DNA of 64,000 nucleotides, from the NCBI GenBank assembly GCA_015655355.1, contig JAATFG010000016.1, positions 23,535 through 87,534 of the forward strand, written 5' to 3'. Position 1 is the stretch's first letter; each line of letters opens with the position of its first letter. Both the position numbers and the translations under genes were made by a program. The notes under the pieces are model-generated. The model did not search any database. It saw nothing but the letters and a program-made list of their open reading frames with translations, and had not been told where the DNA came from. Shown piece after piece: positions 56,782-64,000 of this stretch. This stretch comes from Lysobacterales bacterium. Lineage in GTDB: Bacteria > Pseudomonadota > Gammaproteobacteria > Xanthomonadales > Xanthomonadaceae.

Positions 56782-57423
56782 ATGTCCGATTTCGATGCCT
56801 TCCGCCGCAGCGACGCATTCGTGCAGATTCGCGCCGAAGTCGAATCGCGCCTGTTCGAGCAGCTCGACTATCTCGACGACAAGGTTCCGCAGTGCGTGGT
56901 CGATCTGGCCCTGGGCACCGAAAGCGCCGCGCTGGCGCTGAAGCAGCGCTGGCCGAAAGCGAACGTGTTGGCGGTCGATGCCGATGCGGCCGCGTTGAAA
57001 ACCGCGAAGAGGCAGACCGGATTGTTCAGGCAACTGCTCGGCAGGGACGTGCAGCGGATCGGCGCTGAAGCGCGCGCGTTGCCGCTGACTGATGCGAGTG
57101 TCGACGTGCTGTTCGCGAATTTGTCCTTGCACGATCACGCGGACTTGCCGGCCGCGTTCGCCGGCATCCGCCGCGTGCTGAAGCCCGATGGCCTGCTGCT
57201 GGCGTCCAGCTTCATCGACATCGCCGTGCTCGGCGATGCGCTGATGGCCGCCGGGTTCCGCGATCCGGTGCTGGAGCGCGACACGTTCGAGGTGGAAGGC
57301 GGTATTGTCGAAGTCGCCAGCGCGCAGGCATGGGCGCCGCAGCCCGGTACGCCGATCCGCGAACTTGGCCACGACGTCGTGGCCATTCCGCTGGCGAAGA
57401 TTCCGGTTCGGCGGAAACAATGA
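56782..57423 (+). CDS. Degenerate BioC-like methyltransferase
   Basis: The product is 213 residues, whereas BioC proteins of Xanthomonadaceae are close to 290. Recognisable BioC-type segments are VESRLFEQLDYLDDKVPQCVVDL, FAGIRRVLKPDGLLLASSF, GDALMAAGFRDPVLERD, and AWAPQPGTPIRELGHDVVAIPLAKIP. SAM motif I reads DLALGTES (41-48) instead of the Gly-rich DxGxGxG. About 80 residues are missing, mostly after GFRDPVL. The frame is intact, so this is not simply broken, but catalytic activity is doubtful. It may have a changed role, or a second BioC may exist elsewhere. Confidence 0.75.
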   Translation: MSDFDAFRRSDAFVQIRAEVESRLFEQLDYLDDKVPQCVVDLALGTESAALALKQRWPKANVLAVDADAAALKTAKRQTGLFRQLLGRDVQRIGAEARALPLTDASVDVLFANLSLHDHADLPAAFAGIRRVLKPDGLLLASSFIDIAVLGDALMAAGFRDPVLERDTFEVEGGIVEVASAQAWAPQPGTPIRELGHDVVAIPLAKIPVRRKQ

Positions 57424-57484
57424 AAGCTTCAAACGGGGTTGTTCGCCGCACCGAGTGCTGCGGCGCGTTGTCTCTGGCGCGGGA

Positions 57485-57907
57485 TCAAGCGCTGTCGCCG
57501 CGTACCTGCGCGAGCCAGTCCTCGAGGTTGTAGTAATTCGTCACCCGCGCGATCTTGCCGGCGGCGATGTCGAAGAACGCGCCGCCGGGCAGCACGTATT
57601 CCTGGCCATGCGCTTCGGGCAGGCCAGCGTCGGTGCGCTTGTATTCACCGTGCACCACGTATTCGGCGGCAGCGTGCGTGCCGTCTTCGCAAGCGATGAC
57701 GCGGATGTCGCGCAATTGTTCGGCGTAGCTGGCGTTCATCCGCGCGAGGAAGGCACGGAACGCGTCGATGCCGGTTTCGCGCGCGCCCTGGTTCAGGTCG
57801 TGGGCGACGTCGGCGCAAAGATGCGCCAGCATCGCGTCCCAGTCGGCGCGGTTGAACGCGGCGTAATAGCTTTCGATCAGGGCGATGGCATCGGTGCGTG
57901 CGGTCAT
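57485..57907 (-). CDS. NTF2-like (SnoaL/ketosteroid-isomerase-related) protein
   Basis: The 140-residue protein begins MTARTDAIALIESYYAAFNRADWDAML, the usual opening of the NTF2-like fold. HLCADVAHDLNQG, GTHAAAEYVVHGEY and the C-terminal KIARVTNYYNLEDWLAQV belong to a nuclear-transport-factor-2-related subfamily. Function cannot be told from the fold alone. It converges on the bioC-like gene and is followed on the same strand, 16 bp upstream, by the YdcF-type gene. Confidence 0.82.
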   Translation of the reverse strand: MTARTDAIALIESYYAAFNRADWDAMLAHLCADVAHDLNQGARETGIDAFRAFLARMNASYAEQLRDIRVIACEDGTHAAAEYVVHGEYKRTDAGLPEAHGQEYVLPGGAFFDIAAGKIARVTNYYNLEDWLAQVRGDSA

Positions 57908-57923
57908 GGGTGTTTTTTTCGGG

Positions 57924-58520
57924 TCAGACCGCGTCGAGGATGCGGTCGCGGTGGAAGAAATACATTTCCTGCAGCAGGAAGCGCAGGCGCGGGCCGAAAC
58001 CGCGGAAGCGCGTGCTCGGCGTCGGCGAACCGAGCGCGTCGATGCCGGCCTCGCGCGCCAGGCGCATCGCGCGCGCCATGTGCAGTGGATCGGAGACGAC
58101 GATCGCGCGGTGCAGGCCGTTGTCGCGCATCAGTGCCGCCGCTTCGGTGAGGTTCTGCTTGGTCGTGCGCGAAGCGGTTTCGATCAGGATCGCGCCTTCC
58201 GGTACGTCGTGCTTTTCCGCGTAGCGCTTGCCGACCTGCGATTCGGAAAAACGCGCGTCGACGCCGCCGTAGCCGCCGGTGAAGATCAGCTTCGGCGCCA
58301 GCCCGCGCCGGTACAGATCGATGCCGTGCTTGATGCGTTCCTCGAACACCGGCGAAGGCTTGGCGTCGTAGGCGGCGGCGCCGAGCACGATGATCGCATC
58401 GGATTTCGCGGCCTGGTCGCGGTGGCCGACCTGGATGATGTACAGCGCGACGCCGAGCAGCCACGCGCCGACCAGCACCGGCAGGCACCACAACCAGCGC
58501 CAGATGCGACGACGGCTCAC
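57924..58520 (-). CDS. YdcF/SanA-type DUF218 membrane protein
   Basis: The GTG start at 58520 overlaps the stop of the dehydratase gene (GTGA) and gives 198 residues. One membrane helix (about 8-28, LWCLPVLVGAWLLGVALYII) precedes the DUF218 domain with DAIIVLGAAAYDAKPSPVFEERI, LIFTGGYG, ETASRTTKQNLTEAA and VVSDPLHMARAM. These proteins affect envelope integrity or peptidoglycan, but the reaction is unknown. Confidence 0.85.
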   Translation of the reverse strand: MSRRRIWRWLWCLPVLVGAWLLGVALYIIQVGHRDQAAKSDAIIVLGAAAYDAKPSPVFEERIKHGIDLYRRGLAPKLIFTGGYGGVDARFSESQVGKRYAEKHDVPEGAILIETASRTTKQNLTEAAALMRDNGLHRAIVVSDPLHMARAMRLAREAGIDALGSPTPSTRFRGFGPRLRFLLQEMYFFHRDRILDAV

Positions 58521-59533
58521 TTCGCGGCCCTGTTCGGCGCCAATTGGGGCACGCAAGTCGCGCCCCAGGGCAGCGCGTCGAGGTCGACGTTGCCGCCGGA
58601 CAGGATCAGGCCGACGCGCTTGCCGGCGAAGCGCGCCTTTTCCTTCAGCACCGCGGCGAAGGCGATTGCCGCCGATGGTTCGACGGTCTGCTTCAGCACT
58701 TGCCACAGCAGTTTCTGCGCGGCGACGGTGTCGGCGTCACTGACGGTGATCGCCTGCGCGTCGAAACCGCGCAACAGGCGGAAATTCGGTTCGCCGATCG
58801 CGCCGCGCAGGCCGTCACAGACGGTGTCGGGAACGCCGTCCGGGGCGATGCGCACGCCACCGCGCAGCGAACGCGCGGCATCGTCGGCGCTGTCCGGTTC
58901 GGCGACGATGATTTCGCAGTCCGGCGCGATGTGCTTGGCGGCGATCGCGCAGCCGGCGCCGAGGCCGCCGCCGCTGATCGGGATCACCAGCGCGTCGAGT
59001 GCGCCGGCCTGGTTGAGCAATTCCAGCGCGGCGGTGCCTTGCCCGGCAATCACCTCGGCATCGGCATATGGATGCACCAGCACCGCGCCGGTCTGCGCCT
59101 GCAGTTCGGCGCAGCGGGCCTCGCGCGCGGCGATGCCCGGCGCGCTGAAATGCAGGGTTGCGCCGTAGCGTTCGATGTTCGCGGCCTTGGCCCGGTTGGT
59201 GTTGTCCGGCACGACCACGTGGCAGGCAATGCCACGCGTCCGTGCGGCCAGCGCGAGCGCGGCGCCGTGGTTGCCGGAGGAATGGGTGACGACGCCCTGC
59301 CTGGCGCGGTCGTCGTCCAGCGCCCACACCGCATTGCACGCGCCGCGGAACTTGAAGGCGCCGGTGCGCTGCAGGTGTTCGGCCTTGAAGAACAGGCGTG
59401 CGCCGGCGATTTCGTCGAGGCTGCGCGCCTGCAGCACCGGGGTGACCGTGGCGTGCGGGGCGATGCGCGCGGCGGCGGCGAGCACGTCGCCGAAATGGGG
59501 AAGGAGCGTGGCAGCGTCGGCGGGGGAATCCAT
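58517..59533 (-). CDS. PLP-dependent threonine/serine dehydratase or racemase
   Basis: The start at 59533 (MDSPADAATLLPHFGDVLAA) gives 338 residues. The PLP Lys61 lies in TGAFKFRGACN, SSGNHG near 98 binds substrate, and the PLP phosphate loop is SGGGLGAG near 190. No C-terminal ACT domain is present, so it is the short catabolic or serine-racemase-like type rather than biosynthetic IlvA. Reaction type is inferred from size. Confidence 0.87.
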   Translation of the reverse strand: MDSPADAATLLPHFGDVLAAAARIAPHATVTPVLQARSLDEIAGARLFFKAEHLQRTGAFKFRGACNAVWALDDDRARQGVVTHSSGNHGAALALAARTRGIACHVVVPDNTNRAKAANIERYGATLHFSAPGIAAREARCAELQAQTGAVLVHPYADAEVIAGQGTAALELLNQAGALDALVIPISGGGLGAGCAIAAKHIAPDCEIIVAEPDSADDAARSLRGGVRIAPDGVPDTVCDGLRGAIGEPNFRLLRGFDAQAITVSDADTVAAQKLLWQVLKQTVEPSAAIAFAAVLKEKARFAGKRVGLILSGGNVDLDALPWGATCVPQLAPNRAAK

Positions 59534-59668
59534 GCGCAAAGGGTAACGCATCCCCCGCTGCGGACGCCGCAACGCGGTAGCATGCGGGAGTTAAGCACGA
59601 GTTCAACGCGCAAGGCCGAAGCTGCAGGTCTGCGACATCGCTGCAGCGTTCGCTGCAAGGGGATTGCC

Positions 59669-60178
59669 ATGAAATTCCGCCACATCATTCTCGCCGCGCT
59701 GGCCGCGTTCGCGCTGAGCAGCTGTGCCACCTACGAATACGTCGGCGCCAGCGGCGATGGCGGCTATTACCAGGGCGCACCGGACACGGTCTACGCCGAT
59801 GGTTATTACGCTGACAGCTATTACCCGTATTACTACAGCGGCATCTGGGGCTACATGGATTACGGCTGGCCGGGCTACGTCGGCTATTACGGCTTCGGCC
59901 ACCCGTACATCGTGCACCCGTATTACGGCCACGGCGGACGGCATTATTACGGTTCGGGGCCGTCGTGGACGCCCGCGCACGGTGCGCCCGGCGGATGGCG
60001 CAACTATGGCCACGGCGCTGGCGTGCTCAGGCCGCAATCGCAGCCGCCGGCCTACCGCAGCGCGCCGTCGCGTTCGTCCGGTGGCGGCCATTACGTTCCC
60101 AGCGGCGGTTCGAGCCGTCCGGCAGCCACGCATTCGGGTGGCTCGGGCGGCGGCCACTGGAGCGGTCGCGGGCACTGA
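59669..60178 (+). CDS. Tyr/Gly/His-rich predicted lipoprotein
   Basis: ATG 59669 follows AAGGGG. The 169-residue precursor has a lipobox LSSC (near residue 19). A low-complexity body is extremely rich in Tyr and Gly (DGYYADSYYPYYYSG, YVGYYGFGHPY, GHGGRHYYG), then Ser, Gly and His near the C-terminus. No catalytic domain is visible. Comparable Xanthomonadaceae proteins are uncharacterised envelope components. A short palindrome (60182-60198) follows the stop. Confidence 0.7.
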   Translation: MKFRHIILAALAAFALSSCATYEYVGASGDGGYYQGAPDTVYADGYYADSYYPYYYSGIWGYMDYGWPGYVGYYGFGHPYIVHPYYGHGGRHYYGSGPSWTPAHGAPGGWRNYGHGAGVLRPQSQPPAYRSAPSRSSGGGHYVPSGGSSRPAATHSGGSGGGHWSGRGH

Positions 60179-60478
60179 TCCTGTCGCAGTCTGCGACACC
60201 GGATTTTGGCGTATTTCGTGGCTTCAACGCGCGAAAGCGTGAACTGCATCGCATTGTGCTGATTCGCGTCACCGGGTACAGTTGCGCCATGACGATTCGC
60301 GTCACTTGCTGACGCATGAGCTGAAGCGCGTCCGTTGTCGCCAGCTTTCACATGTCGATGTCCGGCAGGATCCTGGATCCCCCCTGTTCCTGCCCTGCCG
60401 GGCGTCGGCGCCCTGACACGGAAACCCCGGCCGCAAGCCGGGGTTTTTTCGTCTCGCGGGCGTGGAAGGGGCAGGCGC
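60179..60478. other. Intergenic region with repeat and orphan terminator
   Basis: This stretch has no convincing protein gene. It contains a 17-bp palindrome (60182-60198), two copies of the 12-mer GATTCGCGTCAC (60261-60272 and 60294-60305) and a strong intrinsic terminator (60422-60449), 244 bp downstream of the nearest stop. A small RNA ending at that terminator is possible. Confidence 0.4.
60422..60449 (+). terminator. Strong intrinsic terminator upstream of mnmG
   Basis: A 10-bp stem AAACCCCGGC / GCCGGGGTTT with a five-base loop runs into a TTTTTT tract. It isolates mnmG from upstream transcription. Confidence 0.85.
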
Positions 60479-60484
60479 TATAAT
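60479..60484 (+). promoter_or_regulatory. Consensus -10 box upstream of mnmG
   Basis: A perfect TATAAT lies 217 bp before the mnmG ATG and just before a long hairpin at 60501-60530, implying a leader of about 210 nt. Confidence 0.6.
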
Positions 60485-60500
60485 TCGCCGGCAATAAAAA

Positions 60501-60530
60501 GGGGCCGGCAGTCCCCCGACTACCGGCCCC
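60501..60530 (+). promoter_or_regulatory. Stem-loop at the 5' end of the mnmG leader
   Basis: GGGGCCGG pairs with CCGGCCCC, then after one C-A mismatch AGTC pairs with GACT around a CCCC loop. It lies about 10 nt after the predicted start of transcription. Confidence 0.6.
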
Positions 60531-60701
60531 CGAGCTTCCCCGACATGCGCTCCGGTTGGCCTTGATCCAAGCCCAGCCCTTGCGCCCCTGGTCGCGATGC
60601 CATGTCGGGTGCTGGAAAGATGATCCGCAGGACGCGTGCCAACCGCACGTGGTCCACCGCCGGTTTTCCCGACCGGAGTGTGAAACCGGGAACGAGATCA
60701 C

Positions 60702-62600
60702 ATGAATACTTTGACCGACGACTTCCACGACCATGACGTCATCATCATCGGCGGCGGCCATGCCGGCACCGAGGCCGCGCTTGCGTCCGCGCGCGCCGGT
60801 GCGAAGACGTTGCTGCTGACCCACAACGTCGAGACCGTTGGCGCGATGTCGTGCAACCCGGCCATCGGCGGCATCGGCAAGGGCCACCTGGTCAAGGAAA
60901 TCGACGCGCTCGGCGGCGCGATGGCGCACGCGGCCGACCTGGCCGGCATCCAGTGGCGCACGCTCAACGCGTCGAAAGGCCCGGCCGTGCGCGCCACCCG
61001 CTGCCAGGCCGACCGCGCGCTGTACCGCGCCGCGATCCGCCGCATCGTCGAAGCGCAGCCGAACCTGACGATCTTCCAGGCCGCGGTCGATGACCTGATC
61101 GTCGAAGGCGACGAAGTGTGCGGTGCGATCACCCAGACGGGTTTGCGCTTCACCGCGCGCGCCGTCGTGTTGACCGCCGGGACTTTCCTCGCCGGCAAGA
61201 TCCATGTCGGCGAAACCCAATACGCGGCCGGACGGATGGGCGACCCGCCGGCGGCGATGCTGGCGGCGAAGTTGCGCGAACGTCCGTTCAAGATCGACCG
61301 CCTCAAGACCGGCACGCCGCCGCGCATCGACGGGCGCACGCTCGATTATTCGGTGATGGAAGAGCAGCCCGGCGACGACCCGATGCCGGTGATGAGCTTC
61401 GTCGGCGAGCGCCGCGAACATCCGCAGCAAGTGAGTTGCTGGATCACGCACACCAGCGAGCGCACGCACGAGATCATCCGCAACGCGCTGCACCGTTCGC
61501 CGCTGTATTCCGGGCAGATCGAAGGCATTGGCCCGCGCTATTGCCCCAGCATCGAGGACAAGGTGGTGCGTTTCGCCGAGAAAGCGTCGCATCAAATCTT
61601 CGTCGAGCCGGAAGGCCTCGATGTCGTCGAGATTTATCCGAACGGCATCAGCACCTCGTTGCCGTTCGACGTGCAGCTCGAGATGGTACGTTCGATCCGC
61701 GGCTTCGAGCATGCGCACATCACCCGCCCCGGCTATGCGATCGAATACGATTTCTTCGATCCGCGCGGTTTGAAATCCTCGCTGGAAACGAAACTCGTCA
61801 ACGGCTTGTTTTTCGCAGGCCAGATCAATGGCACCACCGGCTATGAAGAAGCCGCCGCGCAGGGTTTGCTCGCCGGCTTGAATGCCGCGCGTCACGTGCA
61901 AGGCAAGCCGGCGTGGTCGCCACGCCGCGACGAAGCCTACATCGGCGTGTTGGTCGATGACCTGATTACCCACGGCACCAACGAGCCATACCGCATGTTC
62001 ACTTCGCGCGCCGAATACCGTTTGCAGTTGCGCGAAGACAACGCCGATCTGCGCCTTACCGAGAAAGGCCGCGAACTCGGCCTCGTCGACGACGCGCGCT
62101 GGGAAAAATTCTCGCGCAAGCGCGAAGCCATCGCACGCGAAACCGAACGCCTGCGCGGCATTTGGGCTGCACCGAACAATGCTCTGGGACGCGAGCTGGA
62201 AAGCGCGCTTGACGTTTCGGTCAGCCATCAAGTCAACGCGCTCGATCTCATCAAGCGCCCGGAACTGGACTACGCCAAAGTGGTTTCGGTGCCCGGCATC
62301 GGCCCGGCGGTGGACGATGCAAGCGTCGCCGAACAAGTCGAAATCGGCGTCAAGTACGCCGGCTACCTCGACCGCCAGCGCGACGAAATCGCACGCCAGC
62401 AGCGCAACGAAAGCACTGCGATTCCTGACGATTTCGATTACGCCAACGTGCGCGGCCTGTCCGCCGAAGTCACCCAGAAATTGCAGCGCGTGCAGCCGCA
62501 AACCATCGGCCAGGCGCAGCGCATTCCCGGCATGACCCCGGCGGCGATCTCGCTGTTGCTCGTGCATCTGGAACGCACCCGTCGCGCCCGCGTGGCGTAA
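60702..62600 (+). CDS. mnmG: tRNA uridine-5-carboxymethylaminomethyl modification enzyme MnmG (GidA)
   Basis: The 632-residue FAD protein starts [33 protein letters not shown] with the dinucleotide-binding motif at 16-22. It continues with [24 protein letters not shown] and [23 protein letters not shown] and [17 protein letters not shown] form the C-terminal helical domain that binds MnmE and tRNA. With MnmE it modifies wobble U34. The usual partner genes rsmG, parA and parB do not follow. A structured leader precedes it. Confidence 0.97.
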   Translation: MNTLTDDFHDHDVIIIGGGHAGTEAALASARAGAKTLLLTHNVETVGAMSCNPAIGGIGKGHLVKEIDALGGAMAHAADLAGIQWRTLNASKGPAVRATRCQADRALYRAAIRRIVEAQPNLTIFQAAVDDLIVEGDEVCGAITQTGLRFTARAVVLTAGTFLAGKIHVGETQYAAGRMGDPPAAMLAAKLRERPFKIDRLKTGTPPRIDGRTLDYSVMEEQPGDDPMPVMSFVGERREHPQQVSCWITHTSERTHEIIRNALHRSPLYSGQIEGIGPRYCPSIEDKVVRFAEKASHQIFVEPEGLDVVEIYPNGISTSLPFDVQLEMVRSIRGFEHAHITRPGYAIEYDFFDPRGLKSSLETKLVNGLFFAGQINGTTGYEEAAAQGLLAGLNAARHVQGKPAWSPRRDEAYIGVLVDDLITHGTNEPYRMFTSRAEYRLQLREDNADLRLTEKGRELGLVDDARWEKFSRKREAIARETERLRGIWAAPNNALGRELESALDVSVSHQVNALDLIKRPELDYAKVVSVPGIGPAVDDASVAEQVEIGVKYAGYLDRQRDEIARQQRNESTAIPDDFDYANVRGLSAEVTQKLQRVQPQTIGQAQRIPGMTPAAISLLLVHLERTRRARVA

Positions 62601-62748
62601 CGTCTTCGCAACGTGATGTTTGATGCATGAAGCCGTGCCGCGAGGCATGGCCCGCGGGATTCTGTATCCAGCACGCCGTGCTTTGCGATGCATGCGTTGA
62701 CGCGCGACAATGCAGGTCTTTCCCGGCTGACAGCGGTTGCACACGAAA

Positions 62749-64000
<1,252 letters not shown>

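Noticed and set aside
60353..60482. A 42-codon plus-strand frame starting MSMSGRILDPP before mnmG
   Set aside because: It passes through the intrinsic terminator and stops inside the TATAAT box, so it is unlikely to be translated.

Overview
The window is GC-rich (roughly two thirds G+C), densely coded chromosomal DNA from a gammaproteobacterium, most likely a member of the Xanthomonadales (Lysobacteraceae/Xanthomonadaceae). The evidence is the dnaA-dnaN-recF-gyrB block followed by a tonB-exbB-exbD-exbD cluster and pdxJ, a TonB-dependent receptor beside a phytase-like esterase, and DnaA and BioH sequences of the Xanthomonas type. The replication origin is inside the window. The dnaA/dnaN intergenic region (about 23.63-23.97 kb) has AT-rich blocks and DnaA-box-like 9-mers. 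Three near-perfect ParB-binding parS palindromes lie within 2.5 kb of it, two of them inside recF.

Layout. 0-3.4 kb: 3' part of a TonB-dependent receptor and a phytase-like esterase. 3.4-13.0 kb: RlmI-type methyltransferase, rhomboid protease, GH18 chitinase, class A acid phosphatase, GYF-AIM24 protein, DUF805 protein, PA0069-type radical SAM protein, cardiolipin synthase, pdxJ. 13.1-18.8 kb, leftward: M48 metalloprotease (frameshifted), periplasmic TPR protein, TonB, ExbB, two ExbD, with a CPBP protease beside gyrB. 18.8-25.3 kb, leftward: dnaA, dnaN, recF, gyrB. 25.5-30.3 kb, rightward: rpmH, rnpA, yidC, mnmE and a TonB-domain lipoprotein. 30.4-36.9 kb: a leftward six-gene operon (52-aa membrane peptide, membrane protein, XRE regulator, alpha/beta hydrolase, ABC exporter) divergent from a YadGH-type ABC exporter, with two copies of a 22-bp palindrome between them. 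36.9-42.7 kb: panE, then an ECF sigma factor coupled to a membrane Ser/Thr kinase with six 48-residue repeats, then an outer-membrane barrel and a lipoprotein. 42.8-49.8 kb: tatD/hrpB, an RluE-type pseudouridine synthase, and an SrpA catalase-cytochrome b561 pair divergent from its ECF sigma/anti-sigma pair. 49.9-60.2 kb: aldo/keto reductase, ubiA, TlpA-like thioredoxin, AtoE-type transporter, comF, bioB-bioH-degenerate bioC (bioF absent), NTF2-like protein, YdcF-type protein, PLP dehydratase, Tyr/Gly-rich lipoprotein. 60.2-64.0 kb: mnmG with a structured leader and the 5' part of a monomeric isocitrate dehydrogenase.

Themes. Genes near the origin are transcribed away from it on both sides. 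Envelope energy transduction (TonB/ExbBD, TBDR, TonB-like lipoprotein) and envelope stress or signalling (two different ECF systems, ABC exporters, proteases) dominate the rest. Several genes have a -10-like hexamer 6-7 nt before the ATG, the geometry of leaderless mRNAs. No insertion sequences, CRISPR arrays, rRNA or tRNA genes were recognised.
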